A stretch of DNA of 36,604 nucleotides, taken from the NCBI GenBank assembly GCA_013138735.1, contig WTCE01000077.1, positions 1 to 36,604 of the forward strand, written 5' to 3'. The first letter of the stretch is position 1; every line of letters starts with the position of its first letter. The notes below the pieces were generated by a model. That model did no database searches. It worked only from the letters and a program-made list of their open reading frames with translations, and had not been told where the DNA came from. Origin of the DNA: Crocinitomix sp. (lineage in GTDB: Bacteria > Bacteroidota > Bacteroidia > Flavobacteriales_D > Crocinitomicaceae). The translations under genes and the position numbers were made by a program. Shown here piece by piece: positions 17,731 to 24,764 of this stretch.

Positions 17731-17764
17731 AAAAAAGAATTGCTCCATAGATTGGAGCAATTCT
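17731..17764 (-). terminator. Attenuator-type terminator between lanA and lanC
   Basis: On the minus strand, 12 bases after the lanA stop, a perfect 12-bp stem (arms AGAATTGCTCCA and TGGAGCAATTCT, 17736-17747 and 17753-17764) with a 5-base loop is followed by six T. It has the form of an intrinsic terminator. Because lanC begins just downstream and has no visible promoter, it probably works as a partial terminator giving more lanA than lanC-lanB message. Comparable hairpins follow the structural gene in other lantibiotic operons. Confidence 0.82.
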
Positions 17765-17775
17765 AAATTAAATGT

Positions 17776-17991
17776 TTAGCAATGTTTCACTTTCGAGTCA
17801 CAATGGCATGTATATGTGTCCATCACAGTCATTTGCGAATCGCAATGACATGTCAACGTATCCATTACTGTCATTTGTGAATCTTTTGGAGCTTCTTTCC
17901 CTCCAACAACAAGATTTTGCTCATCTTCACTTAGACGTGAGATGGTTCGTTTGTTAAGGTCGAACTTACCTTTTAGATTAATCTTTTTCAT
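17776..17991 (-). CDS. lanA: Class I lanthipeptide precursor with two tandem nisin D/E-ring motifs
   Basis: The 71-residue peptide has a leader (1-31) starting MKKINLKGKFDLNKR, with FDLN at 10-13 resembling the FNLD box bound by LanB, and ending VVGG (28-31). The 40-residue core has 5 Cys (48, 50, 62, 64, 71) and 9 Ser/Thr. Residues 37-50 (DSQMTVMDTLTCHC) and 51-64 (DSQMTVMDTYTCHC) are tandem copies; a short tail DSKVKHC follows. Each copy ends in TxTCHC, the pattern giving interlocked rings D and E in nisin (TATCHC) and subtilin (TLTCNC). The nisin A/B ring region is absent. The GG end suggests a C39-type peptidase, but none is encoded nearby. It heads the lanA-lanC-lanB operon. Confidence 0.92.
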   Translation of the reverse strand: MKKINLKGKFDLNKRTISRLSEDEQNLVVGGKEAPKDSQMTVMDTLTCHCDSQMTVMDTYTCHCDSKVKHC

Positions 17992-18280
17992 AAATTTTGA
18001 TTAATTAATTTCAGTTTTGACTCCTGCTTTTTTAACGACTTAAGGAGTCCTTAAGTCATAATGTCTTTTTGTAAAAGGTTATTTTTTGATCGTATAGTAG
18101 AGCGAGTTAATGCTCCTCTAAGGTAATCATTTTTTCAATAAGCCGAATGAGGTGATAGAATTTATTTCGAAGTTGAATTAAAATTCATTTAGGACAATTA
18201 AAGTCTGTTCTAAATTTAGACTCACACCAAATTATCATAAAAAAACTAAGGACTAACGACTAGGAACTAATGACTATTTA
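17992..18280. promoter_or_regulatory. Upstream region of lanA with a 21-bp imperfect palindrome
   Basis: The 289-base gap contains GACTTAAGG-AGT-CCTTAAGTC (18037-18057), a 9-bp inverted repeat 46 bases before the lanA start codon. One arm can pair instead with GACTCC at 18019-18024 (GGAGTC at 18044-18049), so alternative leader structures are possible. No exact TAnnTTTG box is seen. Neither side of the palindrome has the T-run of a terminator, so an operator or leader switch is more likely. A degenerate GGACTAACGACTA-type repeat lies at about 18249-18278, just outside the nuclease gene. Confidence 0.5.
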
Positions 18281-21094
18281 TTATACATCACAATGCTCGC
18301 AATACAAGGCTTTGGAGTTATGCTCAAAAAAGAAATCTTCGTTATATAGCTCCTCAATAGTGTGGCGGAGCTCTTCTTCAAAGGCATCCAAAATATCATG
18401 TGATAAAATTTCAGAATCTCCTTTTTTAGGAATTACATTTTGCAGCCATTCGTCTACGTTGACCATTGAAATAATTCCTGCTGAGAAGTTGTGATATTCA
18501 GGATAAGTGGCGCGAAACATTAAGGCATACATCAATAATTGACGTCCATATCCTTTTTTATCATGCTGCATCAAAGTCTGCATACCTTCTTTTTCCAACA
18601 CTTTTGCACCAAGACTAATTTTGTCGAAATTACATTTTCCAGACTTATAATCAATGATGCGATAATGCGATCCAAATTGCTCAATACGATCTGCGTTACC
18701 CTCAATTTTAATGGTTTTCATTTCGCCATTAATTTCCCATTGATAAGTTGCCGAAAGTGTTTTTTCTAAATCAATAATAAATATTGGATCTTGGGTTTTC
18801 TTGATCTCAACAATTTGCTTTGCTAAAAAGCGATCTACAAATCCTAATGAAACATCAAAGGACAATTTATTTTGACCATACTTTATGTCATTTTCACTAA
18901 AATCTTGCAAATAAGCTGCCTTCAGGTATTTTTCAATATTTTTCCTTTCTCCCTCGAGCACTTGAGCATCTAATTTCGTTTTTTTATCCAAAAAATTTCT
19001 TCGGAAAATGTCCTCCAAAACATTATGGATTTTAGTACCAAACGTTGATGATTCAATATTCTCCTCCACCGTCACATTTTCCTTCATTCCCAATACGTAT
19101 CGGTAATAAAAGTCAAGCGGGCAAGCTACCAATTTATTAAGAGCAGATGGGGATAAACCATTTGCTAATCGATCATCCAATTTCAATTGTACGGCAAGGG
19201 TACTTGAATATCTTAAATCTGAAATTTCTGCTGCACGATCATCTGATGTATAGGTGAAAAAATCCATTTTATGCCCTAATTCAAGGTTCAATTCATTTTC
19301 CAACTGAGTTATAAAACGACTTTTCTCACTGGCCCCTACTCCATCCGTTGTTGAATTATAAGTGAAATAGATATTTTTAGAACGGTGCAATAAACGATAA
19401 AAATGGTGGGCAAAAATTGCTTGTCGATCCTCCTCTACTGGCAAGCCATGATTTAATTTCAAATCTCTAGGGATAAATGAATTAACCACATTTGTTTTAG
19501 GTAAATTCCCTTCATTCATTCCTAAAATGATCAAATTTTCAAAATCCAAGGTCCGCGTTTCCAGAATCCCCATCACTTGTAATCCCTCAATTGGATTCCC
19601 TAAAAACGAAAGCGATTCTGACTGCCAAAACTGATAGAACAATACTTTGAATGACTTTAAATTCAATTGATGTGGATATTGCAATGCAATCGCTTCAAAC
19701 TTTTTAAATCCTCTAGCAAAATGATAGACAATTTCAAGGTCAATTTGTCGATCAGATTCTGCATTTTTTAAAGCTTCGTAAAGTGCCCGTGTTAATTCAT
19801 TAAACGCAACAAACCCATTACGTAAAGGTGTTTTCCAAACCTCAAATAAATGACCAATAGCATTTAATTCAGGAAAAATCTGCATCAACTCTTCTCTATG
19901 AATAAAAATTTTATTCTTTTTTACAATTTCATTTTCAAAGTCAATTAAGCGACTTTGATCACCAATTAACTCAACCAAATAAGGATGATCTAAATAATTT
20001 AATAATGATTTGTGATAAATTCGAGTTGAATTAAATTTTTGAAAATTAAACTGCAAATCAAAAACAATGTCAATCAAGCCTTTTAAATGCGAAAACTTGA
20101 GGGGATAACCCATAGTAATATTGGCGCGTTCTATTGTTTCAGGCAAAGACCGTGTTAGTGGAATAAGTAATGATTCATCCGCCAAAACAATAGCCGTTTG
20201 ATCCATATTAGCGTTTTCAGCTACTAAATTTTCAATGATGCTTCCCGCAATTTTAGTTTGCGCAATTTGCTGAGCCGTTTCAATGACTTCAATGTGTTTT
20301 GGTTGGGCATTAAAATGATTTCCAAGTTCCTTTTTCAAACCCCAACGGTTTATTATTTTCCGATAAAAATGCCCTGCTTCGTGTTCTCTGTTCTCAAAAT
20401 AACTTTCATCAATATCAAAAAAGACATCCGCTAATTTTTCTCGCCGCAAATAATTCAAGATTTGCTCTTCACTATTTGATAAAGCATTAAAACCAATAAA
20501 ATAATAATGCGCCGCCAAGTTCGAATCAATATCGGGATTTATGAGTTGGTCATAAAAATTTTTATATGCTGCTCCTTGATAAAGAACCTGCCTTTTTTCT
20601 AATTCTTCATTTAATTTCTGATAGTATTCGGGCAACTTGTCCCAAAGAGATAAATACTTTTCTTGCCCACCTGAGAGTTCTTCTTCCAAAAAACTCCAGT
20701 TTTCAATGTCCTTTATATTTCTAAGATCTCGAAAAATTAATTTTGGAGGAATGAGGTAACGATCAATTTCATCAAAATCTGACAAGATTATTTTACCCCA
20801 CTTAATAAAACTATTAAAATCCTCTGCTTCATCCTTCTCAATAACACAATGAATCTCAAAGAGAATAAAAAGCAATTCAATTTGAGAGATGATTTTTTCG
20901 GAAGTATTTTGATCAACCCACTCATTAATGGTCAAAATTTCAGGCGAAAATTGTGCTGCTCCTTTTTGCTGTGCTAAATAATTTTGAATGTAAACTGATG
21001 CCCGTTTATTGGGTATAATTATGGAAACATCCTTTAGGTTATCAGGATGACTTTGATAAATTAGTTCAATTTTCTCCTTTAAAAAGGTTTCCAT
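18281..21094 (-). CDS. PD-(D/E)XK nuclease family protein, AddB-like
   Basis: The 937-residue protein resembles the AddB/RexB side of AddAB-type helicase-nucleases that process double-strand breaks. A helicase-like N-terminal half (VSIIIPNKRASVYIQNYL; LTINEWV) lacks a clear Walker A. A nuclease domain at the C-terminus carries GNADRIEQ and RIIDYKSGK (about 805-815), the D-x-K core of PD-(D/E)XK. Cys658 (VACPLDFYYRYVLG) and a C-terminal Cys932-x2-Cys935 fit the iron-sulfur staple of AddB. The fourth cysteine expected about six residues later is missing because the protein ends two residues after Cys935. The partner AddA-like helicase is not in this window. The gene stands alone between lanA and bcp. 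Confidence 0.8.
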   Translation of the reverse strand: METFLKEKIELIYQSHPDNLKDVSIIIPNKRASVYIQNYLAQQKGAAQFSPEILTINEWVDQNTSEKIISQIELLFILFEIHCVIEKDEAEDFNSFIKWGKIILSDFDEIDRYLIPPKLIFRDLRNIKDIENWSFLEEELSGGQEKYLSLWDKLPEYYQKLNEELEKRQVLYQGAAYKNFYDQLINPDIDSNLAAHYYFIGFNALSNSEEQILNYLRREKLADVFFDIDESYFENREHEAGHFYRKIINRWGLKKELGNHFNAQPKHIEVIETAQQIAQTKIAGSIIENLVAENANMDQTAIVLADESLLIPLTRSLPETIERANITMGYPLKFSHLKGLIDIVFDLQFNFQKFNSTRIYHKSLLNYLDHPYLVELIGDQSRLIDFENEIVKKNKIFIHREELMQIFPELNAIGHLFEVWKTPLRNGFVAFNELTRALYEALKNAESDRQIDLEIVYHFARGFKKFEAIALQYPHQLNLKSFKVLFYQFWQSESLSFLGNPIEGLQVMGILETRTLDFENLIILGMNEGNLPKTNVVNSFIPRDLKLNHGLPVEEDRQAIFAHHFYRLLHRSKNIYFTYNSTTDGVGASEKSRFITQLENELNLELGHKMDFFTYTSDDRAAEISDLRYSSTLAVQLKLDDRLANGLSPSALNKLVACPLDFYYRYVLGMKENVTVEENIESSTFGTKIHNVLEDIFRRNFLDKKTKLDAQVLEGERKNIEKYLKAAYLQDFSENDIKYGQNKLSFDVSLGFVDRFLAKQIVEIKKTQDPIFIIDLEKTLSATYQWEINGEMKTIKIEGNADRIEQFGSHYRIIDYKSGKCNFDKISLGAKVLEKEGMQTLMQHDKKGYGRQLLMYALMFRATYPEYHNFSAGIISMVNVDEWLQNVIPKKGDSEILSHDILDAFEEELRHTIEELYNEDFFFEHNSKALYCEHCDV

Positions 21095-21255
21095 ATAATA
21101 TTTTAGATTAAAAAATTATTATGTCAATTACGTAAAAAATATTTTACAGCTTAAAGCTAGTGATTTCGGATGAATTAGACGAAATAAATTTAATATCTAC
21201 CCAATTATTATTAAAATAAATCCGAAAAAATAAGCAACGATAAAACTATTTTGAT

Positions 21256-21263
21256 TAGTTTTG
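21256..21263 (+). promoter_or_regulatory. Bacteroidetes -7 promoter box of bcp
   Basis: TAGTTTTG is an exact TAnnTTTG match, 27 bases before the bcp ATG at 21291. It overlaps an in-frame TTG at 21261, so transcription should start downstream of that codon. This argues for the later start. No -33 element is obvious. Confidence 0.55.
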
Positions 21264-21290
21264 TGTCGAACAATGATTAATTATTCGTCC

Positions 21291-21767
21291 ATGACAAATT
21301 TAAAAATAGGAGATAAAGCCCCATCATTCAATGGTAGAGATGAGAACGGCAATCCGATTAGTTTAAATGATTATGCTGGAAAGCGGCTAATCATGTACTT
21401 CTACCCAAAAGACATGACGCCAGGTTGCACAACTGAATCGTGCAATTTACGAGACAATTATGACGCTTTACTAGAAAAAGGGTTTGAAATCATAGGTGTT
21501 AGCGCTGATGATGAAAAGCGACATTTAAAATTTATTGACAAGCATGATTTACCGTTTCATTTATTGGCAGATGTAAACAAAGAAGTTATTAACGCATATC
21601 AAGTATGGGGACCGAAAAAATTTATGGGTAAAGAATATGACGGAATTCACCGCACCACTTTCGTTATTGATGGAAATGGAATAATTGAAGCAGTTTTCAA
21701 GAAAGTGAAAACAAAAGCACACACAGAACAAATTTTGGAAGAATTAGAAAAAACAAGGAGAACGTAA
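21291..21767 (+). CDS. bcp: Thioredoxin-dependent thiol peroxidase (Bcp / peroxiredoxin Q)
   Basis: Bcp reduces hydroperoxides in the cytoplasm using a peroxidatic cysteine regenerated by thioredoxin. With the ATG at 21291 the protein has 158 residues and begins MTNLKIGDKAPSF, the usual family start. Earlier in-frame starts (TTG 21261, ATG 21273) are disfavoured by the promoter box and by alignment. The active-site segment is PKDMTPGCTTESCNLRD with peroxidatic Cys46 and resolving Cys51 five residues apart, typical of the alpha-helix-resolving PrxQ group. GPKKFMGKEYDGIHRTTFVID is also characteristic. recA follows 46 bases downstream, a pairing common in Bacteroidetes, with a stem-loop overlapping the bcp stop codon. 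Confidence 0.95.
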   Translation: MTNLKIGDKAPSFNGRDENGNPISLNDYAGKRLIMYFYPKDMTPGCTTESCNLRDNYDALLEKGFEIIGVSADDEKRHLKFIDKHDLPFHLLADVNKEVINAYQVWGPKKFMGKEYDGIHRTTFVIDGNGIIEAVFKKVKTKAHTEQILEELEKTRRT

Positions 21768-21781
21768 ATAGATTACGTTCT
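21759..21781 (+). promoter_or_regulatory. Stem-loop across the bcp stop codon, upstream of recA
   Basis: AGAACGTAA (21759-21767) and TTACGTTCT (21773-21781) form a perfect 9-bp stem with a 5-base loop. The bcp stop codon is the last three bases of the left arm. No T-run follows directly, though the next 20 bases are T-rich. It may terminate weakly, protect the bcp message or control recA read-through. Confidence 0.45.
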
Positions 21782-21813
21782 GGTAGGATTTCTTTGTATT
21801 AAAATTATTAATT

Positions 21814-22848
21814 ATGGCAGAAGTAAAAGCAGAAAAGTTAAAGGCGTTACAATTAACCCTTGACAAATTAGAAAAGACGTACGGAAAAGGTACGGTAATG
21901 AAATTAGGTGATAGCGCAATTGAAGATATTGAAGTCATATCATCTGGTTCATTAACATTAGATATCGCACTAGGCGTTAAAGGTTTCCCAAAAGGTAGAG
22001 TTGTGGAAATTTATGGCCCTGAATCATCTGGAAAAACGACATTAGCATTGCATGCGATTGCAGAATGTCAAAAAACTGGTGGAATTGCAGCCTTTATTGA
22101 TGCAGAGCACGCCTTTGACAGATATTATGCAGAATCTTTGGGGATTGACACTGAAAACCTACTGGTTTCTCAACCAGACAATGGTGAGCAAGCTTTAGAG
22201 ATCGCAGACAATTTGATTCGTTCTGGTGCTGTTGACATTATCGTTATAGATTCTGTTGCAGCCTTAACACCTCGTGCAGAAATTGAAGGCGAGATGGGTG
22301 ATTCACAAATGGGATTGCAAGCCCGTTTAATGTCGAAAGCATTAAGAAAATTAACTGGCTCTATTAACAAGGCGAACACTTGTTGTATTTTCATTAACCA
22401 ATTGAGAGAAAAAATTGGTGTAATGTTCGGAAATCCGGAAACAACAACTGGTGGTAATGCATTAAAATTCTATGCATCCATTCGAGTAGATATTCGACGT
22501 TCAAGTCAAATAAAAGACGGAGATGATGTAATTGGAAATAGAACACGTGTAAAAATTGTAAAAAATAAAGTGGCTCCACCATTTAAAAAGGCCGAGTTTG
22601 ACATCATGTACGGAAAAGGAATCTCAAAGGTAGGAGAGATTTTAGACCTAGGTGTTGATCACGGAATTGTAAAGAAAAGTGGCTCATGGTTTAGTTACGG
22701 CGACACTAAATTAGGACAAGGAAGAGACGCAGTAAAAGCTTTGATAAAGGACAACCCAGAGCTGATGGATGAGTTGGAAGCTAAGATAATTGAACAAATT
22801 CAAGGTCCTGCTATTGTTGAAGAAGCAGCAGTGGCAGTGGCTAAATAA
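21814..22848 (+). CDS. recA: Recombinase RecA
   Basis: RecA forms ATP-dependent filaments on single-stranded DNA for strand exchange and the damage response. The 344-residue protein is of normal length. Seen are the core start near residue 20 ([15 protein letters not shown]), Walker [10 protein letters not shown] (68-76), FIDAEHAFD, the Walker B strand ([11 protein letters not shown]), loop L1 ([23 protein letters not shown]), the [22 protein letters not shown] segment with loop L2 and the C-terminal domain ending in an acidic, alanine-rich tail. All key residues appear intact. No LexA-type box is recognisable upstream. It follows bcp and ends before a hairpin terminator. Confidence 0.97.
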   Translation: MAEVKAEKLKALQLTLDKLEKTYGKGTVMKLGDSAIEDIEVISSGSLTLDIALGVKGFPKGRVVEIYGPESSGKTTLALHAIAECQKTGGIAAFIDAEHAFDRYYAESLGIDTENLLVSQPDNGEQALEIADNLIRSGAVDIIVIDSVAALTPRAEIEGEMGDSQMGLQARLMSKALRKLTGSINKANTCCIFINQLREKIGVMFGNPETTTGGNALKFYASIRVDIRRSSQIKDGDDVIGNRTRVKIVKNKVAPPFKKAEFDIMYGKGISKVGEILDLGVDHGIVKKSGSWFSYGDTKLGQGRDAVKALIKDNPELMDELEAKIIEQIQGPAIVEEAAVAVAK

Positions 22849-22869
22849 CGCTTTACTTCTACCAAAGGC

Positions 22870-22910
22870 GAAAAGGGTCGTTCATCTGCAGATGGATGGC
22901 CCTTTTCAGT
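22870..22910 (+). terminator. Terminator after recA
   Basis: GAAAAGGG (22870-22877) pairs with CCCTTTTC (22900-22907). The loop contains a second self-complementary part, CATCTGCAGATG. A T-rich stretch (AGTTTTGGG) follows. The position, 21 bases after the recA stop codon, supports an intrinsic terminator. Confidence 0.6.
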
Positions 22911-22922
22911 TTTGGGTCTGTT

Positions 22923-22971
22923 TTGGATGTTGGATGTTGGATGTTGGATGTTGGATGTTGGATGTTGGATG
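22923..22971 (+). repeat. Heptanucleotide tandem repeat (TTGGATG)x7
   Basis: Seven perfect back-to-back copies of TTGGATG span 49 bases in the recA-lipoprotein spacer, directly after the recA terminator. Copy number could vary by slippage. The rest of the spacer (to 23145) is plain AT-rich sequence, with TATATTTA at 23119-23126 as a one-mismatch -7 box for the next gene. Confidence 0.9.
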
Positions 22972-23145
22972 TTGATTTTAGATATAAAAACTTCAACATT
23001 ACCCTGAAAACAAATTAGTCTTCGTTATTTGAGCTAAACGCTCCTAAGACTTTCGTTTTGGTGATTATTTCTAACTACTTCATCCAAAACAAAAAACACA
23101 AATGAATAAATAAAGCCGTATATTTAAATCCAAAATTATTCTAGT

Positions 23146-23883
23146 ATGCGCTCAAAAATTCTAACCCTAATTCTAATCTCCCTATCAATTGTTCTGGTTA
23201 ATTGTAAAGGAAGAAACGAAGGAGTACAAATATACAACCCAAGCAATGCTGATTTGAACGTCCAACTAAATGACTCCAGCTACACCATTGAAGCAAATAG
23301 CATGTTGGACTTAGATTTGGATGCAGGAGAATATGAAATCCAATCTTTTATAGGAACTGATAAAATCGTAGATACAGTAATTAACTTATCCAGTAAAGTG
23401 ATTCGAGAAGGGGTTCTGTTAAACGTATCTGGTGAAAAACTATACACCTTGTCTGAAATTTATGGCGCCCCAAGCTTCACAACACTTATGAATGACATTT
23501 TCTATCTCGAAGACTCTCTACTTGCTGACATGGACGACCAATTATTAATTGATGCATTTGTAGAAGAAGCTTTCACCTATTATGGTATCAGCAATATTAA
23601 TCGTTCCTCTTATAATTCAGTTTTGGTTAATAATTACATTCTTGTTGGCAATATTGACATATACGAGGCCAATCAAGTTGTTGTCCTTTTAGATTGGGAC
23701 TACGCACCAGGAACACCTTATCCAGATGAAATTGAAGTAGAAGATAATGCTACGAACAATGCTTTTGGGGTTCATAAGTCCAAATTATTTAATGCAAGTG
23801 ACTTAATTGAATACTATTTATTAACTTATTCATTCGACCCTGCGGATTATGACCAGTTTGACGAGGTTGACTCTTACGAATAA
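23146..23883 (+). CDS. Lipoprotein of unknown function
   Basis: A 245-residue product with a lipoprotein signal ending VLVNC (Cys20), followed by KGRNEG. The mature part begins with a small beta-rich region (VQIYNPSNADLNVQLNDSSYTIEANSMLDLDLDAGEYEI) that looks like a transthyretin- or PEGA-type sandwich for presenting a short chain. It continues with an acidic, tyrosine-rich segment ending DQFDEVDSYE. I recognise no catalytic motif. It is the first gene of a plus-strand run; the next gene starts 11 bases after its stop. Confidence 0.65.
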   Translation: MRSKILTLILISLSIVLVNCKGRNEGVQIYNPSNADLNVQLNDSSYTIEANSMLDLDLDAGEYEIQSFIGTDKIVDTVINLSSKVIREGVLLNVSGEKLYTLSEIYGAPSFTTLMNDIFYLEDSLLADMDDQLLIDAFVEEAFTYYGISNINRSSYNSVLVNNYILVGNIDIYEANQVVVLLDWDYAPGTPYPDEIEVEDNATNNAFGVHKSKLFNASDLIEYYLLTYSFDPADYDQFDEVDSYE

Positions 23884-23894
23884 TACATCAAAGT

Positions 23895-24278
23895 ATGAAG
23901 GAAACATTAGACAATAACAAGGCTAACGCCATTGCATTTTACAAAATGGCTTATGAAGGCCAAGCAGGTAAAGCTGTTGAATTATACGTTGGAGCTGATT
24001 ATATCCAGCATAACCCATTAGTTGGTGACGGAAAAGCGCCTTTTATTCTTTATTTCGAGCGAATGCAAAAAGAATATCCTGATAAAAGTATAGAATTTGT
24101 GAGAGCGATTGCCGAAGGCGATTTAGTCGCGTTGCATACGCATCAAACTTGGCCTGGAAATCAAGAATATGTAACTATGGATTTTTTTCGTTTTGATAGC
24201 AATGGGAAAATAGTTGAACATTGGGACGCCATGCAAGAAATCCCAAACGACACATTAAATGGAAACACCATGTACTAA
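23895..24278 (+). CDS. SnoaL-like / NTF2-fold protein
   Basis: A 127-residue cytoplasmic protein with the COG4922-type pattern: an N-terminal helix (NKANAIAFYKMAYEG), YIQHNPLVGDGKAPFILYFERM, VALHTHQTWPG and FFRFDSNGKIVEHWDAMQEIP. The His-Asn of QHNP, the HTHQ histidines and the HWD motif are the conserved polar residues of the pocket in this family. These proteins are usually annotated as nuclear transport factor 2 family or SnoaL-like; a real substrate is not known. A paralogue follows at 24389-24742. It is 11 bases from the upstream lipoprotein gene, suggesting one operon. Confidence 0.85.
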   Translation: MKETLDNNKANAIAFYKMAYEGQAGKAVELYVGADYIQHNPLVGDGKAPFILYFERMQKEYPDKSIEFVRAIAEGDLVALHTHQTWPGNQEYVTMDFFRFDSNGKIVEHWDAMQEIPNDTLNGNTMY

Positions 24279-24295
24279 TGTTTCTTCCAGAAACA
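24279..24295 (+). terminator. Small stem-loop directly after the SnoaL-like gene
   Basis: TGTTTCT (24279-24285) and AGAAACA (24289-24295) form a 7-bp stem with a 3-base loop immediately after the TAA. No T-run follows, so it may be only a message-end structure rather than a full terminator. Confidence 0.3.
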
Positions 24296-24388
24296 GTATT
24301 GAGTTTGGAGTTTCGAGTGAAGAGTTTTTCGATTTAAATACAACAACACAGCTTAACACATAAAACTGCACACGTAACACTAAAACAA

Positions 24389-24742
24389 ATGGCCCAGAAT
24401 CCAGAAAGTAATAAAACTATCGCATTGTATTTTTATATTATTGCATTCAATGGCGATCCCAGTGCTGCTTTAGAATATTTTGCAAGCGATACTTTTAAAA
24501 TCAACAATCCTTTAATAGGTAGCACAAAAACATCATTCATCAGCTATTTTGACGGATTGGAAACGAGCTATCCGGACCGCACACTAACAATCGATAGGAC
24601 CATAGCAAGTAATGACGTGGTTTCAATTCAAACAAGTCAAACTTGGTCGAGCGGTGCTAAATACAAGACTTTGAGTTTTTTCAAATTCAATGATAGCGGT
24701 GAAATAAAGGCCTATTGGGATAAAAGAAGTACAATCAACTAA
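24389..24742 (+). CDS. Degenerate paralogue of the SnoaL-like / NTF2-fold protein
   Basis: A 117-residue protein alignable along its whole length with its neighbour at 23895-24278. Compare ALYFYIIAFNGDPSAALEYFASDTFKINNPLIG with the neighbour's AIAFYKMAYEGQAGKAVELYVGADYIQHNPLVG, and VSIQTSQTWSSG with VALHTHQTWPG. The pocket histidines of the first copy are replaced (QHNP to INNP, HTHQ to QTSQ, EHWD to AYWD), so it has probably lost or changed any activity. It is best explained as a tandem duplicate. The thioredoxin-like gene starts 22 bases after it. Confidence 0.75.
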   Translation: MAQNPESNKTIALYFYIIAFNGDPSAALEYFASDTFKINNPLIGSTKTSFISYFDGLETSYPDRTLTIDRTIASNDVVSIQTSQTWSSGAKYKTLSFFKFNDSGEIKAYWDKRSTIN

Positions 24743-24764
24743 TAAAACCACTACAACATCAATT

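Noticed and set aside
21768-21813. LexA/SOS box upstream of recA
   Set aside because: No recognisable E. coli- or Bacillus-type LexA site is present in the spacer; only a stem-loop is seen.
22923-22971. CRISPR-like repeat array
   Set aside because: Units are 7 bases, perfectly contiguous and have no spacers, so it is a simple tandem repeat.
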